Of a DNA stretch of 64,000 nucleotides, positions 34,191-47,669 are shown in pieces. Source of the stretch: Cocos nucifera (Eukaryota; Streptophyta; Magnoliopsida; Arecales; Arecaceae). The position numbers were made by a program, and so were the translations under genes. Positions within the stretch are counted from its first letter, which is position 1; each line of letters opens with the position of its first letter. The notes below the pieces were generated by a model. That model saw only the letters and a program-made list of their open reading frames with translations, had not been told where the DNA came from and made no database searches. The DNA is taken from contig QRFJ01000382.1 in assembly GCA_006176705.1 (NCBI GenBank), positions 186,001-250,000 of the forward strand, in the 5' to 3' direction.

Positions 34191-36264
34191 CAGATTAATC
34201 TAATTAATCTATAAAATATTTAAATAAATTTTAGATCAAGAATCTAATGATATGATTAAAGCATGCATCTAAATCTAAAAATTAAATAAAATATAAAATA
34301 ATGATGTTGATCATATGAACATCAAACAAGAAAAACTAGATCTGATCTAGTCTGCAATTGAGATCAAATCTCATTACCTTTTTCATGGATTTGGATGTCC
34401 ACATTTTGATCTGATGCTTAGGATGTTGCTTTGAGCTGTACATTCATTCGGCCTTTATGAGAAGTCCACACAAAATCTTGATCATGACCTGAAGCCCAGC
34501 AATCTGAAAATTAGTATAGTGTGCTAGCACTGCATTGATCCTTCATCGATGGTTCATGCCGAATCTCCTTATTCAATTGACTTGAACTCTTCAAGGATTA
34601 AAGGAGGAGAAAGGAGGATCTAGAAGAAGCCTTCTTCTCACGTATTTCTGTTAAAAATTTATAGAAGAAAATTTGAAACAAAAACCCTAGACAAGATCCT
34701 TCTTCTCTAAGCCCTTTCCTTTCACCTAAGCACAACAATTTGTGCCTTTACAGAATCTCACACCCTCAACTCTGATATGCCTAAGGTCTCCATGCCCAAG
34801 CCCTCTCTCTTAGATCTAAAATCTCTCAAAATTTTATGATTTAACTTTCTTTAAATAGAGAATTAGAGAAGAGTCCCTGTCTAAGTCAAATACCAAGATA
34901 GAGAGTCTAAATAGAACAAGGATTAGGGCACCCAACTCTTGGGTACCTCCTCAAATTTTCTTGGCATGAGTTTTAGCTATTTGGTGCATTATTAAATCCT
35001 CTTTCTCCCATGAAAATTTTATAAAAAAAATAGATTAATTTGCATCATAATGGATAAGAGTTTTGGGTTTGTCCAAACTCTATCAAATAGAGTCTAGATC
35101 GTCACTACTTCTTATTTAATCAAATCCAAAACCATAAACCATCTAAGAGGGATATAGGGGAAAGGATAGGCATGGAAGCTTTCTAGAAATCAGATTTTCT
35201 ATAAAACAAATCATGGAAAAGGCATGGAGAAAGAAAACATGGCACAAGGAAGGAGTCCTAGTCTAACTAGGATTTCATGCTTTAACTAGTCAAACCAAAT
35301 CTTTAGCCCAATTAAAGTAGATCTTGATGCAACTTAATTAATGGTATTCCTAACCCAATTTAGAAATATAATTAAACCATATTAAATTTAATTTTAATTT
35401 TAATTTTTTAATTAATTTAGAAATTAGGTGCATTCAATTCCTAGCTGAACTGGAAATTATTCTTTCTTACAATTGGCTTATCTAATAAACCAATTGAACT
35501 TGATCCAATTAAGCTCAAACTAAATATAATTGAATCACATTCAATTACACTTGATCTCAGCCTAATTGCTCAATTAAATTGAACTAATTAGCAATCGATT
35601 GCTAATTGATCCTTCTACAATACTTGCACTAGGTGAAACATCAATCATATTGAATGTTTAACCCTAAAATGATTCTTAATCATTGATCAACTATCTGATT
35701 AGATCAAGATCTCTAATATGTGTGACCCCATAGGTTCGAACCTAAGATAGTAGTAAAAAAATAAATTTTTATTCGAAGTGATCATCTAGCAATGGTACCC
35801 GATGACTGAATAAGTCGAATGTATAAAGTAATATTCTTAGAACCCATGTGGATATGGTTTTCATATAATTTATCCTCTTAACCATAAATGCTTATAGGAT
35901 GATTTAGGATTTAACTATCAACTTTGAATAAGTCATCCACATTATATTTTAAAATATCAAATCTATCTCATAGATTATCCTGGCCATGGTTTTGCTAAAT
36001 TATAATACAGTGATGCATTATCCCCAAACTCTTTAGAGTGGTCAATCCCATCTTGATCACTCACTAACTTCATAAGTACTTGACTATGCTCAAAAATCTT
36101 TCATCACTAAATTAAAAATTTAGGTAGTCCGACATCAAAGCATAGTGAGTTGCTTGCAAGCCACCATGGCGATCTCAGGTTCAAAGGATACTTATATCCA
36201 TATCCAATCAAAGTAATTCTTGATAGTAGAATGCTCTGAAGTTGGTCATATTCAGTGATGATTT
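34190..36264 (-). repeat. E-type LTR copy 1, first part
   Basis: It aligns with 47760-49480 (E-type copy 2), most clearly over 35680-36264 versus 48870-49470: shared phrases include GGTTCGAACCTAAG, GAGTGGTCAATCCCATC and TGCTTGCAAGCCACCATG-like sequence. It is broken at 36264 by element D and resumes at 45931. The left edge is approximate because similarity fades there. Confidence 0.75.
36260..36264. repeat. Target site duplication of element D, left copy (GATTT)
   Basis: GATTT also follows the 3' LTR at 45926-45930. The uninterrupted E-type copy 2 around 49460-49475 confirms the empty-site arrangement. Confidence 0.92.
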
Positions 36265-38525
36265 TGTTAGATGTGTGTCCTAGAAGTCAATTGGCTAACA
36301 CTTATAATACACTTCTAAAGATAATTTTATAATTTTAATTAAAAATTAATAAAAAAATTATTTTCTATCATAGTGTGTGTTTAAAGTGATGTGATACATC
36401 CTTTGAGTTAATGGTAATGATAATTTATATTTTCAAAAAGTTGAAAATTTAAGACATGAATTTTCATAATTAACTCATAAACTGCTTCCGATCATCGGAT
36501 CATAACGAGGATGGTGAATGATTCGAAAGGTTGGTGTACGATCGCTTACTTTGAGTAGATGAGTCTTGAGTCTATGGTGTGAAGATATTAGAGCGAGAGT
36601 ATAGGTACTTGTTAGAGAATGAGAGCACCGAGCGTGACCACCTCGAGCATTCATAAGAAAGTCTACCTTCTTGTTGATGACTGGCTTGATGTTGCAGTAG
36701 TATATCAGATTCTTTGATCTGAGATGCTTCAGTAATTCACCTTAAGGGTCTTGTAGTTTGACTATACCATAACTCACTCTGCTAGCCATTCAGAATCATG
36801 AGGTGCATGTTGGCTATAGTACGTTCATTGTAGGAATTGGATTGCACCAATAAGGGACCTATGTACTTTGGTAGATGAGGAATAGCCCTATGATGATCAT
36901 GAGAATCGAGTCCATAAGCCCATGGTGATGGTAGAGTGAAGATGACAGAAAGAGTTTCTATAAGAATTTCATAGAGGATTCGAATCGAATGATTAATTCA
37001 TATGACGGATATTGGATTTGACGAGTTCACCTTAACCCTAATCCTATCGGAACTCAAGATAAAAGAACCCAATCACACAGTAGCTGCATTGAGACATTCA
37101 CTTTTAGTTCTGATGGATTGCCACCATATACTACTAGGTGTCACTGATGAATTTTGAGAGTAATTAGAATGATTTTGATGATCGATCATTCTAATTTCAT
37201 GAATTAGAAAAGTTTTGGTCCATCAAAAGGTGTTTCGATGATATCGATGATGGAGATCACGACATATCTCATTATCATATGGAATTGAACCTAGCTGGGT
37301 CACACAAATAAATATTTGGGTCTGAATGTCATCAATTGAGTAAACCTAGTTTGATTGATTTGGATTAGATCCAATCTGATTTAAGGTAATCGTGCTAGCA
37401 CACAATTGAGCTTAACTTTCTCTTTCTGTGATCTTTCTGATTCATCACAATTGAGTCAAATTTGATTTGACTCATTCCTATATCTTGAATTGGTTTATTT
37501 TCATCTGACTGGAATAAGTCCATATTAGATTAATTATGAAAATTAAATTCATTTCTAGTGCAATTGGACTAGGGTCAATAGTTGACCCAATTGAGAGAAT
37601 TGAGGGTCACATGATCAGAAAGTTTTAGAAAATTTTTTAGAAATTATTTTGCTTTAATTTTTGTTTATGTGATAGGGACCTAGATATACTTTGGGTGTGC
37701 AAAATTTTGTAATTTTTGGAGGTGCCTAGACTAGGTTTTGATAGATTTTGATTTGGATCAAACTCTTGAGGGAAGAGTCCTTGATGCACATGGACTCTTC
37801 CTTGTCCTTTCATGCCACCACCTTCTAGATGGATTTTTATTGTTAAAACTAGATGAGATCTGGGGGTTTTTGTGTAGATCAGGTCCAAGATTCTTAGTGG
37901 TCAAATTAATAAGGTTTTTGATCAAAAAGGGACTCTTTATGGCGCTATGTCATGTATAAGAACTCTTCTCATGAAATTGCCTCAATGTAATTTATTTTTT
38001 TCACACCCAAAGGAGCCTTCCCTCTAATATCCATGCCCCCTCTATCCTCTCTATCCCTCTCTTCTACATGCCTAAAAGGTTAGGCATAAATCTAAGTTGA
38101 AGGTCCAAGGTTTTTGGCATAAGATTCAGTATCTATGCGACGATGTTCGTGAGACGAACAGGCTGCCCTCAGAAGTCATTTTGAAGACTTTTCTAATCAG
38201 ATCTAGATCTAATTTTTAGAGGAGAGATTCAAGAGGAGGAAACTTTCAGATCTTCCCAAGTGGATGCTGGTAGAGGCTAGGCACATGCATTGCTCCTTCC
38301 AGAACCTCAGAAATCAAAAGGATCATTGCAGGATAATTAGATTACCAAATTAGGTACTTAAAATTAAATCTAATTTTATTTTATTTTTAATTTTTGATAT
38401 CAAATCACTATGATTAGATTTGAGAAGTCTCAGATCTAATTAGGATTTTAAAAAAAATTAAAATATTTTTTCAGATCCAGTTAGATCTGAATGATCCTGT
38501 GTTGGGAAAACAAGTTTTTTCTTCA
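36265..38525 (+). repeat. Element D 5' LTR
   Basis: 2261 bp from TGTTAGATGTGTGTCC to TTCTTCA, collinear with 43657-45925. Confidence 0.93.
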
Positions 38526-39686
38526 ACTGGTATCCTTTAAATCCTAGGATTTTGATACATATTTTTTTATTTATGAACCCAAACTTAATTAAAAATTAAG
38601 ATTATGAAACTAATTAGATATAAAATTAAGAATTTTTAGATCTACGATATTTTCATAAAATTGGGTTCGAGTTTGGGTAGCTCAAATAGGTCTAGCAGTT
38701 GATCAAATCGAATCAAGAGTTGGTTACGTGGGATCAAGAGTACTTAGAATTAACCAGCCCAATCATTGTATGTCTGGGTCAAAGTCAACTCACAGCCATA
38801 TGTGATCGATCCAATTAAGATCTAATTTGGCTCCATGGTTCGAGCTTGAATTGTAGGCTAATCCGATTAGTTCTGGTTCGACAATTTGGTATCTAAGGTA
38901 AGTTTGATAGATACGATCGATTGATTTTTAATTAAGAGCTACTCGACCTGAATGCATTCTTATCGAGTTAATGGCATATCCCTTCCACTAGTCTCACTTA
39001 CCTGGCCATTTGTGTCAACCCAGTTCTGATTTGAGGTGGCTAACAGTTCGAGTTAAGCCATGCCACTAGGCTTGTCATAACCGTTATGACTGAGTCAAGT
39101 CTAAGAGACCTAAATTGAATCTTCCTAAGAAAAGATTAAGTCAATTGGTCTTCCACCATTGTAGATGTGCGGGCCTTTTTTGGGATTGATTGTTCTCGGC
39201 TAGTTATAGTGGCTCAGTTGCACCAAAAAGATGCAACCACATCTATTAGGCATTGGATGCTATGGGTTGGAGGATCGGTTGGGCTCAATATTTTAGATAT
39301 GGTGAGGAACCCAATTAGAAATCCAATTCATGTAAATGGCAGGTCTGACTTAACTAAGAAGTGGATCAATATTTTGGATATGGTGAGATTCATGAATTAG
39401 AGATCAAGATTAGGTGCACCATGATTAGAGAATCATTGGATAAGAGTTGTTCACTCATCGGTTAACCCATCACCAATAACTGTTAGGTGAGGTGGTGAGC
39501 CATTTGGTGGGACCGCACCACCCACTAGAAATCAATTGATCGCAAAGATTTTTGCATCTCTGCTCAGGGAGTGTAGGAATCCAAAAAAAAAGTGAGAGCC
39601 TAATTTATTCAAAAATAAAATTTTTAAATAAATTAATTAAGTCTAATTATAAAATCTAACTAGAAACTTTGACTCTCTATAGAAAA
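38526..39686 (+). other. Element D leader with PBS-proximal deletion
   Basis: The PBS begins TGGTATC at 38528-38534 but then jumps to CTTTAAATCCTAGG, which corresponds to about 25750 in the C leader. About 0.7 kb of leader and the last five PBS bases (AGAGC) are gone. The remainder is collinear with the C leader up to the gag ATG. Confidence 0.85.
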
Positions 39687-40470
39687 ATGTCTGTGTCCAA
39701 CCCACTAGCCCGTATCCTGGACACCCATAGACTGATCGGACCTAATTTCAAGAATTAGCTCTGGAACTTCAAAATTATTTTGGGTTCTGAGAAGTTGACT
39801 CATGTATTGGAACAGGATTCTCCTACTTTACTAGCCTGTTCATCCACTAATCAGAGAGCGTCTCTAGAGAAGTGGATGGATGATGATAACAAAGCCAGGT
39901 ATTACATGTTGGGCTTGATGTCTGATGAGCTCCAGTACCAACATAAAGATATTAAGACTAGCTGCTAAATATTGGCTTACCTGCAAGATTTGTTTGGTGA
40001 ACAAAATTGCATAGCCAAATATCAAGTCACTAAAAGATATTTTAAGACTCAAATGCATGATGGGCAGTCGGTCTAAGATCATTGTCTGATGATAGTCAAG
40101 GATTTAGAACTACTTAAGAAGCTCGGTGTCAAGTTGGATAAGAATTTGCAGATTGATATAATTCTACAATCCTTGACTAATGCGTATGGGCAGTTCATCA
40201 TGAACTACCATATGCATAAACTATAGAATACTCTGACAGAACTTATGAATATGTTGGTTACTGCTGAGCTTTCTATGAAAGATTCTAAAGGCTCAGTACT
40301 TGCTATGGAGCAGACTTCTTTTAAGAGAAAGTTTTTTAGAAAGAGGAAAAAATCGATGAAGAAGCAGAAGGTGGATCATGGGAAGAAGAAGAAGGCAGAG
40401 CCAAAGAAGAAGGCCGCTAATAAAAAAAAGTATTTTCATTGCAACACCGATGATCATTGGAAGTGGAACT
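39687..40470 (+). pseudogene. Element D gag
   Basis: ATG at 39687 with the SNPLARILDTHRLIG block. Stops occur early (KN-stop-LW), then DDDNKARYYMLGLMSDELQ and a CAA to TAA stop in the GQSVQDH block at 40074. The C-terminal part at 40245-40470 includes a basic region and YFHCNTDDHWKWNC, with the first knuckle Cys again Tyr. Confidence 0.88.
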
Positions 40471-41040
40471 GCCCCTTGTACCTGGCTAGCCTAAAGAACA
40501 AGGGGGCAGGTCCTTCTGGAGGTATGCTCATTATAGAATCTAACCTTATGATTTCTTCTACATCTAGTTGGGTGCTTGACTCTGGTTCTAGTGCTCACTT
40601 ATACACTTCTATGCAGGGTCTTGAGGATAGCAGGAGGCTGAGGGATGGTGAGATGATCCACACATTGAAAATAAAGTAAGAGTTGCTACAGTGGTCGTGG
40701 GAACCTACCCACTGTGATTAGCATTAGGATTAGATTTAGTTCTTAGAGACTATTTTTATGTGCCTACAGCAAGCAGGAATTTGATTTTTATTTCATGTTT
40801 AGCACAGGAAGGCTATGTAATTAGTTTTTTAAGGACCATTATAATATTCTTTATGAAAAAAATAAAATTACAAGTGGTTACCTTATAAATGATCTCTATC
40901 AGTTACATATTAATGTTTCTATTTTCAATATCAAGCAAAACATGAATGCCATAGGATCAAAATGATATAGGGATAGTCTAAACAATAGGTATCTATGGCA
41001 CCTTAGGCTAGGTCATATAGCAGAAGAAAGGGTTAACAAA
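40471..41040 (+). pseudogene. Element D protease and GAG_pre-integrase
   Basis: The protease motif SWVLDSGSSAHLYTS keeps DSG. The frame ends at 40679. GAG_pre-integrase near 41000 reads YLWHLRLGHIAEERVNKL. Confidence 0.85.
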
Positions 41041-41870
41041 TTGGAAAAATTTAGGCAATTGAGTCCATTGACTTTTGAGTCATATCTAATTTGTGAATCA
41101 TGCCTTCATGGCAAAATAACCAAGCTTTCTTTTATAGGACAAGAGAAAAGGGCCACAGACCTACTTATCCTAGTACATACTGATGTGTGCGGCTCATTTG
41201 ATGTGCTAGCTAGAGACAACTATGTCTACTTCATCATCTTTATCGATGATTTATCTCGGTATGGGTATTGTATTTGATGCAACATAAATCTAAAGCTTTT
41301 AAAAAGTTTAAAGAATTTTGATATGAAGTAGAAAAATAAATTAAAAAATTCATTAAGATTCTTCGATCAGATCGAGGAGGTGAACACCTTAGTCAGAAAT
41401 TCTTAGACTATCTTAAGCAAAATGGCATAGTCTCTTAATAGACTCCACCTGAAACATCTGAACTTAATGGAGTTTTAGAATGGAGAAACTGAACCTTATT
41501 AGATATGGTCTGATCTATGATGAGCTTCACGAACCTTCCAAGTTTCTTTGAAGATTTGGAGACATAGTCCAATGATCGCTATATATTTACTAAATAGGAT
41601 TTCCTCTAAAATCATTCCTACCACACCATATGAGATATGACATAGTAAAAAACCAAGTCTGAGTCACCTCAGAATTTGGGGTTGTTTGGCTCATGTCAAG
41701 ACACAACAGACGGACAAGCTAGAGTATAGGTCCTTTAGAGCTCGATTCATAGGATATCCTAAAGAGTCATTAGGATATTATTTCTACATTTTAAAAAACC
41801 ATAATATGATTGTGAGTCGACATGCCATCTTTCTTGAAAAATAGTTTATTCAAGATGGTGGCATCAGAAG
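41041..41870 (+). pseudogene. Element D integrase
   Basis: The block at 41041-41277 holds CESCLHGKITKLSF, LVHTDVCGSFDV and DDLSRYGY, followed by a frameshift. A second-Asp block (LRSDRGGEHLS) is readable near 41360. Stops then replace Trp and Gln in the block before the Glu (near 41437). An extra segment near 41548 further disrupts the C-terminal half. Confidence 0.83.
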
Positions 41871-41989
41871 GTAGATTAGGCTCAAGGAGAAAGTCTCTCA
41901 AGAGCAACGAGCTAAGGATCCTATGAAATTCAATCAAATTGAGCCAGTCCAATCACTACCTCCTCCACCTCATTGATCAGAAAGAATTT

Positions 41990-43085
41990 TTCATCCTCCT
42001 GAAAGGTACTTAGGTACTATTTCAGAGGACATAGAGAAAATATTCCTCATGGAAAATGGGGTTCATGGTGATGATTCCAAAACCTATGATGAGGCGATAT
42101 TAGATATCGACTCTAAGAAATAGTTAGAGGTAATAAAGTCAGAGATTGACTCAATGCGCTCAAACCAAGTCTAGATCTTGGTAGAACCATCTGAAGGTAT
42201 AGTACCTATTAAGTGTAAATGGATCTACAAAAGAAAGATAGGTGCAGATGAAAATGTGGAGACATTCAAGGCTACGTTAGTGGTAAAAGGGTATAGTCAG
42301 CATGAAGGCATCGACTATCAGGATACCTTCTCGCTAGTAGCCATGCTAAAATCCATCCATACATTGCTTGCTGTTGCAGCCTATTTTAATTATGAAATAT
42401 GGTAGATGAATGTAAAAATGGTCTTTTAAATGGATATCTTGAGGAAGATATCTATATAGAATAGCTGCTAGGTTTCACATCCAGTGATGCTGATTACAAG
42501 GTCTGCAAGCTACAAAGGTCCATCTATAGACTTAAGCAAGCATCTTGGAGCTGGAATGCTTGTTTCAATGATGTGATCAAATCATTTGGATTCATCAAGA
42601 ATGAGGAGGAACCGTGTGTATTCAAAAAGATCAGTAGGAGTACTGTTGTCTTCCTCGTACTGTACGTGGATGACATCCTTGTTATTGGAAATGATATTCC
42701 CATATTGACCACAATTAAAATGTGGTTATCAAAAGAGTTCTCTGTGAAAGACCTAGGAGAGGCATCCTTTATTCTAGGAATTAAGGTCTATAGGAATGGA
42801 TAAAATAGGATGCTGGGTCTCTCACAGAAGATGTACATAGAGAAGGTACTCAAGAGGTTCAGCATGGAAAACTCCAAGAGGGGATTGGTGCCCTTCAGAC
42901 ATGGCATTCATCTCTCCAAGAAGATGTGTCCCAATACACCTAAAGAGATTGAATGCATGAGCAAGATCCCTTATGCTTTGGCAATAGGGAGCCTCATGTA
43001 TGCTGTGTTATGTACACGACTTGATATCGCCCATGCTGTGAGTGTCACGAGTAGATATCAATCAAATCCAAGAGAAGAGCTCTAA
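41990..43085 (+). pseudogene. Element D reverse transcriptase
   Basis: RT blocks occur at 42178-42405, 42573-42803 and 42810-43085: CKWIYKRKIGADENVE, LYVDDILVIGND and YIEKVLKRFSMENSKRG. The first-Asp block is ruined (WQMDV has become W-stop-MNV, with a shift after it at about 42420). The YVDD box is intact. Confidence 0.88.
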
Positions 43086-43644
43086 ACTTCTATGAAATAT
43101 ATCCTTAAGTCTTGAGAAGGACCAAGGATATGTTCTTGATTTTTGATAATGGAGAACTCCAGGTCCAGAGTTATGCAGACTCAAATTTTATATCTGATAT
43201 AGATGATCGAAAGTCAACATCTGGTAGTCTGTTTGTGTGTAATGGTGGTGCTGTCAACTGGAAGAATTTCAACTAGACTGTGATAGCAGATTCCACCATG
43301 GAAGCAGAGTACATCGCTGCATTGAAAGCTGCAAAGGAGGCATTTTGGTATAAGAAGTTTACCACAGAACTCGGAGTGATGCCATCAGATGCCGTTCCTC
43401 TATACTAAGACAACAATGGCGCCATAGCCCTAGCTAAGGAGCCAAGGTCTCATAAAAAATTCAAGCACATCGAGCAGTGATTCCACCTCATTCGTGATTA
43501 CCTCGAGAAGGATTACGTCGAGGTCAAGAGAGTCGACTTAGCGGACAATGCGATAGATCCATTGATGAAGCCTTTAGGCCAACAGAAGATTGAAGCCCAC
43601 CTTGAGAAGATGAGACTTAGATTTGTAGCCAATTGGCTTTAGGT
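43086..43644 (+). pseudogene. Element D RNase H
   Basis: DDRKSTSGSLFVCNGG, then MEAEYIAALKAAKEAFWYKKF, and a stop replacing Cys in the YCDNNG block at about 43408. The C-terminal tail QQKIEAHLEKM runs to about 43640. The 14 codons missing in C are present here. Confidence 0.86.
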
Positions 43645-43656
43645 CAAGTAGGAGTT
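43645..43656 (+). other. Polypurine tract of element D
   Basis: CAAGTAGGAGTT lies directly before the 3' LTR, with one G to A change relative to C. Confidence 0.8.
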
Positions 43657-45925
43657 TGTTAGATGTGTGTACTAGAAATCAGATTGGCTAACACTTGTAA
43701 TACACTTCTAAGAGCAATTTTATAATTTTGACTATAAATTAATAAAAGGATTATTTTCTATCATAGTGTGTATTTAAAGTGTATGCGATACATCCTTTGA
43801 GTTAATGGTAGTGGCAATTCATATTTTCAAAGAGTTAAAAATTTAAGACATGAATTTTCATAAATAACTCATAAACTGCTTTCGACCATAGGATCATTAC
43901 GAGGATGGTGATTGATCCGAAAGGTTGGTGTACAATTGCTTTCTTTGAGCAAATGAGTCTTGAGTCTACAGTGTGGATACACCAGAGCGAGAGTATAGGT
44001 ACTCATTAGAGAATGAGAGCACTGAGTATGACCACCTCGTGCATTCATAAGAAAGTCTACCTTCTCATCGATGACTAGCTCGATGTTGCAATAGTGTGTC
44101 TGGGTCTTTGATCTAAGGTGCATCGATAATTCACCTTGAGGGTGTTATTGTTTGACTATACCATAACTCGATCTTCGAGACATTTAGAATCCTGAGGTGT
44201 ATATTGGCTATTGTACGTTCATTGTAGAAATTAGATTGCACCAATAAGGGATCTATTAACCTCGGTAGATGAGGAGTAGCCCTATGATGATCATGAGAAT
44301 CGAGTCCATAAGCCCATGGCCATGGTAGAGTGAAGATGATATAAAGAGTTTCTATAAGGGTTTCATAGAGGACTCAAATTGAATGATTAATTCATATGGT
44401 GGATATTGGGTTTGACGAGTTCACCTTAACCCTAATCCTGTCGGAGCTCAAGATAGAAGAATCCATCACATAAGTAGCTGCACCAAGAGATTCACTTTTA
44501 GTTCTAATGGATTGCCATCATATACTGTTAGGTGTCACTGATGGATTTTGGAAGCAATTAGAATGATTTTGATGATCGATCATTCTAGTTGTATGAATCA
44601 GAAAAGTTCTGATCCATCGAAAGATGTTTCGATGATGTCGATGATGGAGATCATGACATGTCTTATTACCATATGGAACTGAACCTAGCTAGGTCACACA
44701 AATAAATATTTGGATTTGAATGTCATCAATTGAGCTAACCTAGTTTGATTGATTTGGATTAGATCCAATCAGGTTCAAGGTAATTGTGCTAGCACACGAT
44801 TGAGCTTAACTTTCTTCTTCTATGATCTTTCTGATTTGTTGCATTCGAGTCAAATTTGATTTGACTCATTCCTATATCTTGAATTGGTTTATTTTCATCT
44901 GACTGAAATAAGTTCAGATTAGATTAATTATGAAAATTAAATTCATTCCTAGTGTAATTGGACTAGGGTCAATAGTTGACCCAATTGAGAGAATTGAGGG
45001 TCATATAATCAAAGGATTTTAGAAAAATATATAAAAGTTATTTTGCTCTAATGTCTGGATATGTGATAGGGCATGAGTATACTTTAGGTGTACAAAATTT
45101 TGTGATTTTTGGAGGTGCCTAAACTGGGTTTTGATAGAGTTTGATTTGGATCAAACTCTTGAGGGAAGAGTCCTAGATGCACATGGACTCTTCCTTATCC
45201 TTTCATGCTGCCACCTTCTAGATGGATTTTTGGCATCAAAACTAGATGAGATCTGATGTTTTTTATGGAGATCAGGTCCAAGAGTCCCAATGGTCGAATT
45301 AATAAGGTTTTTGGTCAAAAAGGGACTCTTTATGGCACTATGTCTTGTATAAGAACTCTTCTCATGAAATTGCCTCAATGTAATTTATTTTTTCCACACC
45401 TAAAGGAGCCTTTTCTCTAATATCCACACCCCTTCTATCCTCTCTCTCTCTCTCTCTTCTACATGTCTAAAAAGTTAGGCACAAATCTAAGTTGAAGGTC
45501 CATGGTTTTTGGCACAAGATTCAACATCTATGCGATGGTGTTCATGAGACGAACAGGCAGCCCTCAAAAGTCATTTTGAATGCTTTTCAAATTAGATGCA
45601 GATCTAATTTTTGGAGGAGAGATTCATGAGGAGAAGATGTTCAGATCTTGCCCAAGTGGATACCGGTAGAGGCCAGGCACATGCATGGCTCCTTCTAGAA
45701 CCTCAAGAATCAATAGGATCATCGTAGGGTAATTAGATTACCAAATCAGGTACTTGAAATTAAATCTGATTTAATTTTAGTTTTAACTTTTAGTATCAAA
45801 TCTCTATGATCAAGTTCAAAAAGTCTTAGATCTGATTAGAGTTTAAATTTTTTTTTTTTTAAATATTTCTTCAGATCCAATCAGATCTGAATGATCCTCT
45901 GTCGGAAAAATAAGTTTTTTCTTTG
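43657..45925 (+). repeat. Element D 3' LTR
   Basis: 2269 bp from TGTTAGATGTGTGTAC to TTCTTTG. The terminal CA has become TG. It is collinear with 36265-38525. A short (CT)n run occurs near 45440. Confidence 0.93.
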
Positions 45926-45930
45926 GATTT
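45926..45930. repeat. Target site duplication of element D, right copy (GATTT)
   Basis: Matches 36260-36264. E-type LTR sequence resumes after it. Confidence 0.92.
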
Positions 45931-46285
45931 ACCCCTACATCTCACTTGTATGCCATACTAGTGTCAATACATTCCTTGGTTAAGAGGACAACCAACCTAT
46001 ATGACACACAATGATCAACACTCAATAAATATTATCATCCTGTTTAACCACGTATCATTTGGTCATGAACAGTTTTAAGAACTAATCGATAAATCCTCTC
46101 TTTATCGAATCTAAATAGTCCTAAAGACCTCATCACAATATAGGAGTTCATTAGAAGATGTAGATTTATGATGAAAAATGCTAAAGTAAATATTTTATTT
46201 ATTAATAAATTATTTATATTTATTAAATAGCACAACCATCAATAGACAGATGATTGACTTAGGGACATATTTTTGAATAACTTTC
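45931..46285 (-). repeat. E-type LTR copy 1, second part
   Basis: Collinear with 49472-49812 of copy 2, including TGCCATACTAGTGTCAA and GGTTAAGAGGACAACCAAC. The outer edge is blurred: where copy 2 has CAACTCCCACTTAGACTAAAG this copy has a decayed form near 46280. Confidence 0.75.
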
Positions 46286-47095
46286 AGTTGTCCTAAAGCT
46301 ACTCAGTATAGTATCTAACACCTATCTTTGACTTATGATTATTGAACTTCTTTACTGCCAAGGTTTATTGAGGGGCTCGATCAGGTTTTCCTTTCTATCA
46401 ATCTTCTGATGGTTGACATCATCTTGATCCACGATCTTGCAGATCAGTTGGAATGGTGTAGTATGTACTTCGTCCGCTAGTGTGCCTTTGGTTTCTTTAT
46501 CTGAGCAATAACTCTAGTGCTATCACAATAAAGCATGATCAGACCATTCAGAGAGGATGCTACTTCAAGCTAGATAATGAACTTTCTCAGCTATACAACT
46601 TTTTTCATAGCATCAGATGCCGTGATGTACTTTGCCTTGTATACTAAGTCTACCATAGTATGCTGCTTGAAACTTTCAGCAGATGGATCCACCATTCAGG
46701 ATAAAGATATAATCCGACATGCTCTTGCTGTCATCATGGTCAAATTGAAAATTGAAGTCTATAAACCCCATAAGTTTTAAATTCAACTCACCATAGATCA
46801 GTCACTAGTCCTTAGTATTTCTCAAATACTTAAGGATGATTCTCACCACCTTCCAGTGGTTCTTTTCTAGATCAGATTGGTATCTACTCACTACTTCTAG
46901 TGGGTATGTCACATCTAGTCTCATATTTATCATGGTATACATGATAGATCCCACTACTGAAGCATATGGGATTCTACTATGCTCACTCTTCAGGAGTTAT
47001 CAGATAATTAATTTTAGAGAGAGTAATTCCATGGCCTATCAAAAGATAGTCTTTCTTGAAATTCTCCATGCCGAACCTCTTTAGCATAGTATCAA
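46286..47095 (-). pseudogene. E-type copy 1 RT end and RNase H
   Basis: The minus strand from 47095 opens with MLKRFGMENFKKDYL (end of RT). It continues into RNase H blocks near 46930-46870 (RYQSDLEKNHW-like), 46610 (ASDAM) and 46540-46500 (LIMLYCDSTRVIAQIK). It is heavily broken and truncated upstream at 47095. Similar blocks occur in copy 2 at 49815-50620. Confidence 0.75.
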
Positions 47096-47655
47096 AGATT
47101 TAAGGGGCACCTCATTAGTTCCATTACATGACAAATGGAATGGAAGTGAGTGGTCTGAGGATCTAAAGATAGAGAAAGCGAGCGGGAGGAGTATGTAAAA
47201 TAGCATACTAATTTTAAGGTTCCTATTTCGAAGAACTAAAACATGAAGACAACCCCTTCCAGAGCTGCCCCTCCACCTGGAGCTTAGTGACTCTATAAGG
47301 TTGTGCTCATTGGAGTACATGGATCAACTCAACCAGTTCTCTATCAACTGCTCCTCATCTCTGAGCAATGTGGTTTTTGCAATAGGGCACCTCTTCATCC
47401 CCTCATAGGAGCATGAGTGTTTCATGTACTGTTGACATGGGGTGTCTTAGAAATGTCATGACACTTACCATGTCCTTTTGGACCATCAACGTATGCTTAT
47501 GTCATCCATCTTGTTGTGCAATCAATCCACTTGGGCCATGATCCTTGGGGCTCACCCTTTGATGCACACTTGATGACTGCAATGATGATGTTGGTCAGAT
47601 AATCATGCTACAAGAAGGGATGAAGCGATCTTCATCAGCTTCCATTCGACCCTAT
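47096..47655. other. Unassigned segment between E-type pol stub and PBS-like site
   Basis: No recognisable domain. The position fits an old leader or gag region of E-type copy 1 joined to RT by a deletion, but it has no second copy in the window for comparison. Confidence 0.4.
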
Positions 47656-47667
47656 GCTCGGGCACCA
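47656..47667 (-). other. PBS-like site next to E-type LTR copy 2
   Basis: The minus strand reads TGGTGCCCGAGC, matching TGGTATCAGAGC at 9 of 12 positions, two bases outside the presumed LTR end. Confidence 0.45.
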
Positions 47668-47669
47668 AC

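Larger units (their letters stand above)
36265..45925 (+). mobile_element. Element D: Angela-like copia, plus strand
   Basis: D is 9661 bp and includes a 5' LTR 36265-38525, half a PBS, a shortened leader, gag-pol 39687-43640, PPT and 3' LTR 43657-45925, flanked by GATTT. It is the same family as B and C but with its own LTR variants (for example AGTGTGTGTTTAAAGTG), so it may be a subfamily. Coding is broken by many stops and frameshifts. Confidence 0.94.
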
